Source: CAVRJC01 sp964505725 (lineage in GTDB: Bacteria > Actinomycetota > Acidimicrobiia > IMCC26256 > DASPTH01). From it: 54,123 nt of DNA. Below, one piece after another: positions 7,522 to 15,319 of this stretch (its first letter is position 1; every line of letters starts with the position of its first letter). The DNA is taken from NCBI GenBank assembly GCA_964505725.1, contig CAZDJK010000038.1, forward strand, positions 1 to 54,123, read 5' to 3'. The notes under the pieces are model-generated. The model was not told the DNA's origin. It saw only the letters and a program-made list of their open reading frames with translations, and made no database searches. The position numbers and the translations under genes are program-made.

Positions 7522-8622
7522 TCATCCCACGCCCACGAAGCGCGCCAGCGCCGCCCACGCCGCTTCGATCGACCCGCGCGTCACCGATTCGCCCGCGGTG
7601 TGCGCGATCTCGGGGTCGCCGGGCCCGAAGTTCACCGCGGGGACGCCGCGCCCGGTGAAGCGCGCGACGTCGGTCCAGCCGAGCTTGGGTGCGACGGGCA
7701 GGCCCGCACCGCTGACGAACTCGTCGACGAGGGGATCGGCGAGGTTGGGCAGCGCGCCCTCCTGCACCTGGAGCACCTCGACCTCGTCGGCGCCGTCGAG
7801 CAGTGCGCGTACCTGCGCGCACGCGTCGGCGCCCGAGTAGCAGGGCGCGAAGCGACGGTTCACGAACAGGGTGCAGGAGTCCGGGACGACGTTGAACTTT
7901 CCCGGGATGCCGCCGTCGACCCGCACCACCTGCATCGACTCGCGGAACGCGAGGCCGTCGACGACCACCGTATCGGGCTCGTGGGAGGCGAGGCGCGCCA
8001 GCACGGGCGCGGCCCGGTGGATCGCGTTCTGACCCATCCAGGGCCGCGCCGTGTGGGCCCGCTCGCCGAAGAAGTGGGCGGCGAGGGTGAGCGTGCCCTG
8101 GCAGCCCGCCTCCACGCCGCCGGCGGTGGGCTCGAGCAGCACTGCGAAGTCGCACTCGAGCAGGTCGGGCCGGGACCCGAACACCTTGCGCAGTCCGTTG
8201 AACTCGTCGGCGACTTCCTCGCACTCGTAGAACGCGAGGGTGACGTCGTGGCGGGCGCCCGCCGCGCCCGCGTGCAATGCCTCGGCGATGCGGAGGAGCA
8301 CCGCGATGCCGCCCTTCATGTCGGCGGAGCCGACCCCGGCGAGGACGTCGCCGCGGACCCTGGGCTCGGCGTTGCCGTTGGCGGGCACGGTGTCGAGGTG
8401 GCCGCCGAGCACGACGCGCCGCTCGCGTCCCAGGCCCGTGCGCGCGATGACGGTGGCGCCGATCCGTTCGACCGCCAGCGTCGGCGCGCGGCGCCGGAGC
8501 CGCTGCTCGACGAGCCCCGACAGCTCCGCCTCGTGGTGGCTCTCCGACGGCACCGCCACGATCGCCGTCGTGAGGGCGAACAGATCGTCAGCGTCGAGGT
8601 CGACGACTGGCGACGTGGTCAC
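7522..8622 (-). CDS. dapE: Succinyl-diaminopimelate desuccinylase (M20 family)
   Basis: About 366 residues. M20 metallopeptidase motifs are clear: GGHLDTVPANGN (metal-binding His and nearby catalytic Asp) and GSADMKGG, then YECEEV with the catalytic Glu region. It removes succinate from N-succinyl-LL-diaminopimelate in the lysine/DAP pathway. The GTG start at 8622 overlaps the dapD stop in a GTGA arrangement. Position directly behind dapC and dapD makes DapE far more likely than another M20 peptidase. It is the last gene of the recA-to-dapE operon. Confidence 0.93.
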   Translation of the reverse strand: MTTSPVVDLDADDLFALTTAIVAVPSESHHEAELSGLVEQRLRRRAPTLAVERIGATVIARTGLGRERRVVLGGHLDTVPANGNAEPRVRGDVLAGVGSADMKGGIAVLLRIAEALHAGAAGARHDVTLAFYECEEVADEFNGLRKVFGSRPDLLECDFAVLLEPTAGGVEAGCQGTLTLAAHFFGERAHTARPWMGQNAIHRAAPVLARLASHEPDTVVVDGLAFRESMQVVRVDGGIPGKFNVVPDSCTLFVNRRFAPCYSGADACAQVRALLDGADEVEVLQVQEGALPNLADPLVDEFVSGAGLPVAPKLGWTDVARFTGRGVPAVNFGPGDPEIAHTAGESVTRGSIEAAWAALARFVGVG

Positions 8623-9446
8623 GTCGCGACCCCGTGGTCGCGCAGGATGTCGTTGAGCTTCGCCTTGTCGTGGCGCTCGCCCTCGGTGAGCCGGCGCACG
8701 ATCAGCACGCACGGCATGCCGAACTCCCCTCCTGCGTACTTCCGGGGGCGCGTCGCCCCCACCGCCACGCACCAGTCGGGCACGACGCCGCGGCTGACCT
8801 CGTCGCCGGTCTCGGCGTCGATCACCGGGATGCCCGGGTTGAGGATCACGCCCTCGGCGAGGACGCTTCCCTCCCCGACGCGGGCCCCCTGGGTGACCAT
8901 GCAGCGACTCCCGATGGTGCAGTCGTCGCCGACGATCACCGGCGCCGCCTGGGGAGGCTCGAGCACGCCCCCGATGCCGACGCCACCGGAGAGGTGCACC
9001 CGCTCGCCGATCTGCGCGCAGGACCCGACCGTCGCCCAGGTGTCGACCATGGTGTCGGCGCCCACGCGGGCGCCGATGTTCACGTAGCTCGGCATCATGA
9101 TCACGCCGGGACCGAGGTAGGCGCCCCACCGGGCGGAGGCGCCGGGCACCACCCGCACCTTCGCGCCCGCGTAGTCGTGCTTCAGCGGGATCTTGTCGTA
9201 GTACTCGAAGGGCCCGAGCTCCGTGGTCGTCATGTCGGCGAGGCGGAACAGGAGCAGCACCGCGTACTTCAGCCACTGGTGGACCACGACGTGGTCGTTA
9301 GCGACCTCGGCGACACGCGCATCGCCGCGGTCGAGCAGGTCGATCGCGGTGTGCACCGCGTCGCGCGCGTCGGCGGGCGACATCACCGCCGCGAGGTCGT
9401 CGCGGCCCTCCCAGAGGTCCCTGATCGTCGCTTCGAGATCGCTCAC
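8619..9446 (-). CDS. dapD: Tetrahydrodipicolinate N-succinyltransferase
   Basis: About 275 residues. After a helical N-terminus the protein shows left-handed beta-helix hexapeptide repeats (VIMMPSYVNIGARVGADTMV, GSCAQIGERVHLSGGVGIGG). The C-terminal KYAGGEFGMPC region is also typical. It succinylates tetrahydrodipicolinate using succinyl-CoA. The length and motifs match the 274-residue type familiar from Proteobacteria rather than the longer mycobacterial DapD. The gene sits between dapC and dapE and overlaps dapE by 4 bases. Confidence 0.95.
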   Translation of the reverse strand: MSDLEATIRDLWEGRDDLAAVMSPADARDAVHTAIDLLDRGDARVAEVANDHVVVHQWLKYAVLLLFRLADMTTTELGPFEYYDKIPLKHDYAGAKVRVVPGASARWGAYLGPGVIMMPSYVNIGARVGADTMVDTWATVGSCAQIGERVHLSGGVGIGGVLEPPQAAPVIVGDDCTIGSRCMVTQGARVGEGSVLAEGVILNPGIPVIDAETGDEVSRGVVPDWCVAVGATRPRKYAGGEFGMPCVLIVRRLTEGERHDKAKLNDILRDHGVAT

Positions 9447-9462
9447 GGCTCTCCTCGGCTCT

Positions 9463-10629
9463 TCAGGCGAGCACGGCGGACGCGAGCCGCTCGCACGCCA
9501 GCGCGAGCTGGTCGTCGGTGACAGTCAGGGCGAGCCGGGCGTGCTGCGCGCCGGCTTCGCCGTAGATGTCGCCGGGCGCGACGAGGAGCCCGGTGCGGGC
9601 GAGCGCGGCGGTGATCTCCCACCCGTCTCGCGCACCGTCGCGCGCCCGCAACCAGAGGTAGAAGGTGGACGTGCCCCCGTCGTGCTCGAGGCCGAAGGCA
9701 TCGAGGGCCTGCAGCGCGAGCACGCGGCGCGCCGCGTAGCGGTGCTGCTGCTCGTGGACGTGCGCGTCGTCGCCGAGCGCGGCGGCGGCCGCGGCCTGAA
9801 CCGGCGCCGGCGTCATGAGCCCGCCGTGCTTGCGGATCTCGCCGAGGTAGGTGACGAGCTCGAGGTCGCCGGCGACGAAGCCGGCGCGGAGGCCCGCCAT
9901 GTTCGAGCGCTTCGACAGCGAGTGCACCGCGAGGACGCGGTCGCTCCCCTCCGCGAGGGCGGTGACCGGCGTGGCCGCTGCGCCACTCTCGTCGTAGGTG
10001 AACTCCGCGTAGCACTCGTCGCTCGCGACGATGATCCCGCGTGCGCGCGCCCACTCGACGTGCCCGCGCATCTCTTCGGGCGACGCGCCCGCTCCGGTGG
10101 GGTTGCTGGGGTCGTTCAACCAGAGGAGGAGCGCGCGTCGGGCGTCGTCGTCGCCGACCGCACCGAGGTCGAGGTGCCATCGCGCGTCGACGGGCACCGC
10201 CACCGCCCGCAGCCCGGCGAGGGTGGCGCCCATGCCGTAGGTGGGGTACGCCGCGGCGGGGTACAGCACGGTGTCGCGCGACGGGTCGCGCAACGACAGT
10301 GCCCGCGGGAGCGACGCCACCAGCTCCTTGGTTCCGATGCACGCGACGACCTGCTCGGCACGCAGCTCGCAACCGAAGCGGCGCTCGATCCACGCGGCCG
10401 CCGCCGCTCGGTACGCGGGGCTGCCGATGGTCGCGGGATAGCCGGTGGCACCGCGGATGGCGTCGGTGAGGGCCCGGACGACCAGGTCGGGCATGGGATC
10501 GACCGGGGTGCCGACCGAGCAGTCGACCAGCCCGCCGGGCGCCGACGCCGCGACGCGCTGCAGCTCCGCCAGCCGATCGTGCGGGTACGGCGGCGGGACG
10601 AAGCCGGCGGGGCCGGAGCCGGGGCTCAT
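9463..10629 (-). CDS. dapC: Succinyldiaminopimelate aminotransferase
   Basis: About 388 residues. A class I/II PLP aminotransferase: the lysine for PLP lies in HSLSKRSNMAGLRAG, the phosphate region in LNDPSNPTG, and the substrate-binding arginine region near the C-terminus (ARLALT). It converts N-succinyl-2-amino-6-ketopimelate to N-succinyl-LL-DAP with glutamate as donor. The specific call rests on the dapD and dapE neighbours. ATG 10629 is preferred; an ATG-equivalent start 10 codons upstream would overlap the end of hflX. Confidence 0.9.
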   Translation of the reverse strand: MSPGSGPAGFVPPPYPHDRLAELQRVAASAPGGLVDCSVGTPVDPMPDLVVRALTDAIRGATGYPATIGSPAYRAAAAAWIERRFGCELRAEQVVACIGTKELVASLPRALSLRDPSRDTVLYPAAAYPTYGMGATLAGLRAVAVPVDARWHLDLGAVGDDDARRALLLWLNDPSNPTGAGASPEEMRGHVEWARARGIIVASDECYAEFTYDESGAAATPVTALAEGSDRVLAVHSLSKRSNMAGLRAGFVAGDLELVTYLGEIRKHGGLMTPAPVQAAAAAALGDDAHVHEQQHRYAARRVLALQALDAFGLEHDGGTSTFYLWLRARDGARDGWEITAALARTGLLVAPGDIYGEAGAQHARLALTVTDDQLALACERLASAVLA

Positions 10630-10655
10630 GGCCGGCGACACTACCTGTGGGCTCC

Positions 10656-12050
10656 TCACGGGGACGGATGCCCGTTCGGTGCGGGCGCGAGGAACGGCTC
10701 GAAGCGCGCGAGCTCGACCCGCGGCACGCGCGCGCGCACCCGCGTCCCTCGTTCACCGTGCACCTCGACGAGCACCTCGCCGTCGCGGTGCAGGGCGGCG
10801 ACGACGTCGCCGCGGTCGTAGGGCACGTCGCGCTCGACGATGGGGGCCAGCGCGCGCACGCGGCTCCCGAGCCGGTCGCGGAGCTCCGCGACGCCCTCGC
10901 CGGTCATCGCCGAGATCCCGACTGCACCGTCGTGGTCGGCGACGGCGGCGCGGGCGCCCGCGCCGGTGTCGACCTTGTTCACCACGAGCAGCTCCGGCAC
11001 CGCGTCCGCCCCGATCTCGGCGAGCACGGCGTGGACCGCGTCGATCTGCTCGTCCGCATCGGGCGCGGCGCCGTCGACCACGTGGAGCAGCAGGTCGGCG
11101 TCGACGACCTCCTCGAGCGTCGAACGGAACGCCTCCACCAGCTCGTGGGGCAGGCGGCGGACGAAGCCGACCGTGTCGGACAGGAGCACGACCTCGCCGC
11201 CGGACAGCCGGAGCCGCCGCGTGGTGGGGTCGAGCGTCGAGAACAGCCGGTCCTCGACCAGCACGTCGGACGCGGTGAGCCGGTTGAGGAGGGTCGACTT
11301 GCCCGCGTTGGTGTACCCCACGAGCGCGATGCGCGCAATGTCGCGGCGGCGGCGCGACTTGCTCTGGGTCGCGCGGTGCTTCGCCAGGCGTTCGAGATCG
11401 CGTTCGAGCCTGGCGACTCGCGACAGGATGCGCCGCCGGTCGACCTCGAGCTGCGTCTCGCCCGGACCGCGGGTGCCGATGCCGGCGCCCTGCTGTGACA
11501 GCTCACGCCCTCGGCCGCGGAGGCGCGGCAGCCGGTAGCGGAGCTGCGCTAGCTCGACCTGCACCATTCCTTCCTGGCTCGTGGCGTGCTGGGCGAAGAT
11601 GTCGAGGATCAGCGCGACCCGGTCGACGACGTCGACCGAGAAGACCCGCTCGAGGTTGCGTTGCTGGGCCGGCGTCAGCTCGTCGTCGAACACGACGACG
11701 TCGATGTCGAGCGCGTCGACGAGCACACGCAGCTCCTCCGCCTTGCCCGAGCCGACGTAGGTGGCGGGGTCCGGGACGGCACGCCGCTGGAGCACCCGCT
11801 CGACGGGATCCGCGCCCGCGGTGTCGGTGAGCAGCGCGAGCTCCTCGAGCGAGCGCTCGGCCGCCTCCAGGTCGGCGGCACCGATCCCCGTGCCCACGAG
11901 CAGCGCACGCTGCCGCGCGACGGTGAGGTCGACCTCGGTGGCGGTGAGCCGGCGCTGCCTCCGTGCCGGAACGGCGGACCGGCCAGGTGCCTGACCGCCC
12001 GACTGGCCCCGTGCCGGAACGGCGGAGCGGCCCCGTGACGCGTCGCTCAC
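10656..12050 (-). CDS. hflX: Ribosome-associated GTPase HflX
   Basis: About 464 residues. The N-terminal HflX domain (TYVGSGKAEEL, FDDELTPAQQRNLE) is followed by the glycine-rich LRGRGRELSQQGAGIGTRGPGE linker region and a G domain with GYTNAGKST, DTVGFVRRLPHELV and NKVD. HflX rescues or splits stalled ribosomes. The GTG at 12050 overlaps the dapF stop by GTGA. The first 35 residues contain the octapeptide GRSAVPAR twice, 16 residues apart, encoded by an 18-base direct repeat (11961-11978 and 12009-12026), and are not part of the conserved fold. Confidence 0.95.
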   Translation of the reverse strand: MSDASRGRSAVPARGQSGGQAPGRSAVPARRQRRLTATEVDLTVARQRALLVGTGIGAADLEAAERSLEELALLTDTAGADPVERVLQRRAVPDPATYVGSGKAEELRVLVDALDIDVVVFDDELTPAQQRNLERVFSVDVVDRVALILDIFAQHATSQEGMVQVELAQLRYRLPRLRGRGRELSQQGAGIGTRGPGETQLEVDRRRILSRVARLERDLERLAKHRATQSKSRRRRDIARIALVGYTNAGKSTLLNRLTASDVLVEDRLFSTLDPTTRRLRLSGGEVVLLSDTVGFVRRLPHELVEAFRSTLEEVVDADLLLHVVDGAAPDADEQIDAVHAVLAEIGADAVPELLVVNKVDTGAGARAAVADHDGAVGISAMTGEGVAELRDRLGSRVRALAPIVERDVPYDRGDVVAALHRDGEVLVEVHGERGTRVRARVPRVELARFEPFLAPAPNGHPSP

Positions 12051-12904
12051 GCCGGCCTCTCGAGCGCGGGCAGCTCGACCTCGACGTCGAAGACGTGGAC
12101 GACGGGACCGCCGAGCCGGATCGTCTCGCCGAGCTCGACCGCCAGGTCGCCGCCGGGGACGTGCACCGTGACGCGGTCCCCGACGAGCCCGCGCCGGTGC
12201 GCGACCGCCGCCGCCGCGCAGGCGCCCGTGCCGCAGCTCAACGTCTCGCCCACTCCCCGCTCCCACACACGCATCCGGAGCGCGTCGGGCTCGCCCGGCG
12301 GGACGCTCACGAACTCCACGTTGGTGCGATGAGGGAAGCGCTCGTCGTACTCGAGGTGGGGGCCGTGCTGCACCACGCGGGCGGTCGAGGCGTCGTCCAC
12401 GAACAGAACCAGGTGAGGGTTCCCCATCCCGGCGGCGTCGCCCCGATAGGTGACGCCGTGGAACGTGGTCTCGACGTCGAGCGAGCTCGCGGCGTCGATC
12501 GGGATCGCCGCGGGCTCAAAGGTCACCGGCCCCATGTCCACGGTCGCGGCCGCGACCGCGTCGCCCGCGAGCTCGAGGTCGACGACCCGCCGGCCGGCAT
12601 CGGTGTCGACCACCAGGCGGCCGCGGTCGCCGATCCCCTCGCGGCGGGCGACCCACGCGAGGCAGCGGATGCCGTTCCCGCTCATCTCGGCCGGATTCCC
12701 GTCGGCGTTGTAGAGGTGCATACGACAGTCGGCGTCGCCGCCGCCGGGGAGGAGCAGGATGAGCCCGTCGGCACCGACGCCCCGGTGACGGTCGCACAGC
12801 TCGACGACCTGCGGCGCGAGGATCCTCCACACGCCCCCGTCGGGCTCGAGGCACGACCACACGAGGAAGTCGTTGCCGGTGGCGTGGAGCTTCGCCAGCC
12901 TCAC
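12047..12904 (-). CDS. dapF: Diaminopimelate epimerase
   Basis: About 285 residues. Both catalytic cysteines are visible, in EMSGNGIRCLAW and in SCGTGACAAA. The N-terminus (KLHATGNDFLV) and MGNPH are also family hallmarks. It interconverts LL- and meso-diaminopimelate, needed for lysine and peptidoglycan. The GTG at 12904 overlaps the miaA stop in a GTGA arrangement, and the stop overlaps the hflX start the same way. Confidence 0.97.
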   Translation of the reverse strand: MRLAKLHATGNDFLVWSCLEPDGGVWRILAPQVVELCDRHRGVGADGLILLLPGGGDADCRMHLYNADGNPAEMSGNGIRCLAWVARREGIGDRGRLVVDTDAGRRVVDLELAGDAVAAATVDMGPVTFEPAAIPIDAASSLDVETTFHGVTYRGDAAGMGNPHLVLFVDDASTARVVQHGPHLEYDERFPHRTNVEFVSVPPGEPDALRMRVWERGVGETLSCGTGACAAAAVAHRRGLVGDRVTVHVPGGDLAVELGETIRLGGPVVHVFDVEVELPALERPA

Positions 12905-13833
12905 GGTGTGCACCCGGCCCAGAATGCCAGGAGCGACGGGAGGAGCGAGGCCGGATTGCCCGGCGAGGCGAACCAGGTGATCCGCGGGTCGCGGCGGAAC
13001 CACATGCGCTGGCGGCGGGCGAGCGCCCGGGTACGACGCTCGGCCTGCTCCAGCGCGGCGTCGAGCGACGGTTCGCGTCCCTCGAGGTGGTCGAGCACCT
13101 CCTTGTACCCGATCGCCTGGCGGGCGGTACGGGAGAGCGGGCCGGCGTCCGCCAGCCCCCGCACCTCCTCCACCAGACCGGTCTCGCGCATCGTGGCGAA
13201 TCGCCGGGCGATTCGCTCCGAGACGACCGCACGGGGTAGCCACACGCCGGCGACCGCGACCGGGAACACGGTCGGCCCGTGCCCGGCGAACCCGCCACCG
13301 AACGACGAGAACGGGCGGCCGGTCAGGCGGATGACCTCGAGCGCGCGAGCGATCCGCCGCCGGTTGCCCGGCTCGATGCGTGCCGCGGCCACCGGGTCGA
13401 CGGCGCGGAGATCCGCGTACGCCGAGCCCACCCCGTCGACCTCGATCGCGTCGAGGATCTCCTCCCGCACCGCCCGGTCCTCGGGCGGGAGGCAGAGCGG
13501 GTCGACGAGTGCCCGGAAGTACAGCCCGGTCCCGCCCACCAGCAGCGCCCGGTGCCCGCGCGCCGCCACGCCCTCCACCGCCGCGCGCGCGGCGCGCTGG
13601 TAGCGGGCCACGGAGTAGTCGTCGTCGGGGTCGGCGACGTCGACCACGTGGTGCGGTACCGAACGCCGCTCCTCGGGCGTCGGCTTGGCCGTGCCCACGT
13701 CGAGACCCCGGTACACCTGCATCGAATCGACCGTGACGATCTCGACGTCGCCCAACGCGCGTGCCGCCGCGAGGGCGAGCGCCGACTTGCCCGTGGCGGT
13801 GGGGCCCACGAGGGCGAGGTGACGGACGGTCAC
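12901..13833 (-). CDS. miaA: tRNA dimethylallyltransferase
   Basis: About 310 residues. It has the P-loop GPTATGKSALA at the N-terminus, VDSMQVYRGLDVGTAKP, VGGTGLYFRALV, and the GNRRRIARALEVIRLTG segment. It adds dimethylallyl to A37 of tRNAs reading UNN codons, the step before MiaB. The GTG at 13833 overlaps the miaB stop (GTGA), so the two steps are translationally coupled. An upstream ATG would overlap miaB by about 90 bases and is rejected. Confidence 0.96.
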   Translation of the reverse strand: MTVRHLALVGPTATGKSALALAAARALGDVEIVTVDSMQVYRGLDVGTAKPTPEERRSVPHHVVDVADPDDDYSVARYQRAARAAVEGVAARGHRALLVGGTGLYFRALVDPLCLPPEDRAVREEILDAIEVDGVGSAYADLRAVDPVAAARIEPGNRRRIARALEVIRLTGRPFSSFGGGFAGHGPTVFPVAVAGVWLPRAVVSERIARRFATMRETGLVEEVRGLADAGPLSRTARQAIGYKEVLDHLEGREPSLDAALEQAERRTRALARRQRMWFRRDPRITWFASPGNPASLLPSLLAFWAGCTP

Positions 13834-15263
13834 CCCGACGACGCGCTCACCGGGATCGGGATCCGCACGCGCGGCGCGCGGGCGGACGCACCACTCCCGC
13901 GCGGCCCCTCGAGCCACTCGACGTCACCGCGCAGCCAGTGCGGCGCCGCGGCGGTCACGTGGACGTCGGCTCGCATTCCCGCACGCAGGTCGAGCGGCCC
14001 ACGCGCGAAGTGCACCACCTTGTTCTGGCGCGTCCGCCCCGTCCACATCGCCGGATCCTTCTTCGACGGGCCCTCGACCAGCACCTCCTCGGTGCGCCCC
14101 ACGCGTGCACCGTGCTTCGCCGCCGCGTGGCGCTCGACCACGTCGACGAGTCGCGCCATGCGGTCCTGTACCACGTCGGCGGGCACGAAGTCGTCGGTCA
14201 TGGCCGCGGCAGGGGTGCCCGGGCGGGGGGAGAAGACGAAGGTGTACGCGGCGTCGTACGCGACCTCGTCGACGACGTCGAGGGTGCGCTCGAAGTCGGC
14301 GTCGCTCTCGCCGGGGAACCCGACGATGAGATCGGTGGTGACCGCAAGGTCGGGGATCCGTGCCCGCGCGTCGGCGAGACGCGCCAGGTACCGCTCGGCG
14401 GTGTAGCCGCGGTGCATGCGCGCGAGCGTGCGGTCGCTCCCCGCCTGGAGCGGCAGGTGGAGGTGCTCGCACACTGCCTCGCACTCGGCCATGGCTGCGA
14501 TGGTGTCGGCGCGCAGGTCCTTCGGGTGGGGGGACGTGAACCGGATGCGCTCGACGCCGTCGACCGCGTCGAGTGCGCGGAGCAGGTCGGCGAACCGCGG
14601 GCGGTACTGGCCGGCACCGAGATCGCGGCCGTACGAGTTCACGTTCTGGCCGAGGAGGGTGATCTCGCGCACGCCGTCGGCGGCGAGCGCCTCGACCTCG
14701 TGCACGATGTCGCCCATGCGCCGGCTCACCTCGGCGCCGCGCACGATGGGCACGATGCAGAAGGTGCACGAGTTGTCGCACCCGAGCTGGATTGTCACCC
14801 ACGCCGAATGGGCGTGGTCGCGCCGCGCCGGCAGCGCCGACGGATAGGCCTCGTGCTCCTCGAGGATCTCGACGACCGGACCATCGCGGAGCGCCGCCTC
14901 CAGCAGGGCAGGTGCGTGGGCCAGGTTGTGGGTGCCGAACACGACGTCGACGTGGCCGGCCCGCTCCAGGACGAGCTCACGGTCCTTCTGCGCGAGGCAG
15001 CCGCCGACCGCGATCTGGAGGTCGGGCCGCTGCGCCTTCAGCGCCTTCAACCGACCGAGCTGCCCGTACAGCTTGTTGTCCGCGTTCTCGCGGATGCAGC
15101 ACGTGTTGAGCACGACCACGTCCGCGTCCTCGAGCGACGCCGCCGGCTCCATGCCGTCGGCCACGAACAGGCCGGCGAGCCGCTCGGAGTCGTGCTCGTT
15201 CATCTGGCACCCGTAGGTGCGCACGAAGAAGCGGCGCGGCGCCGGGCGGCCGGGGTCGGGCAT
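13830..15263 (-). CDS. miaB: tRNA-2-methylthio-N6-dimethylallyladenosine synthase
   Basis: About 477 residues. The N-terminal UPF0004 domain carries Cys19, a Cys pair at 55-56 and Cys89 for the auxiliary 4Fe-4S cluster. The radical SAM motif C162-x3-C166-x2-C169 (CDNSCTFC) follows, then a C-terminal TRAM domain from about 380. It thiomethylates the base modified by MiaA. It directly follows recA, with 56 bases between them and no recX gene there. The last 30 residues are Arg/Pro-rich and variable. Confidence 0.96.
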   Translation of the reverse strand: MPDPGRPAPRRFFVRTYGCQMNEHDSERLAGLFVADGMEPAASLEDADVVVLNTCCIRENADNKLYGQLGRLKALKAQRPDLQIAVGGCLAQKDRELVLERAGHVDVVFGTHNLAHAPALLEAALRDGPVVEILEEHEAYPSALPARRDHAHSAWVTIQLGCDNSCTFCIVPIVRGAEVSRRMGDIVHEVEALAADGVREITLLGQNVNSYGRDLGAGQYRPRFADLLRALDAVDGVERIRFTSPHPKDLRADTIAAMAECEAVCEHLHLPLQAGSDRTLARMHRGYTAERYLARLADARARIPDLAVTTDLIVGFPGESDADFERTLDVVDEVAYDAAYTFVFSPRPGTPAAAMTDDFVPADVVQDRMARLVDVVERHAAAKHGARVGRTEEVLVEGPSKKDPAMWTGRTRQNKVVHFARGPLDLRAGMRADVHVTAAAPHWLRGDVEWLEGPRGSGASARAPRVRIPIPVSASSG

Positions 15264-15319
15264 GAACGGCCAGTGTACGATCCGCGACCCCGAGCCCCGC
15301 CCGGCCGGAGGGTGAGGGG

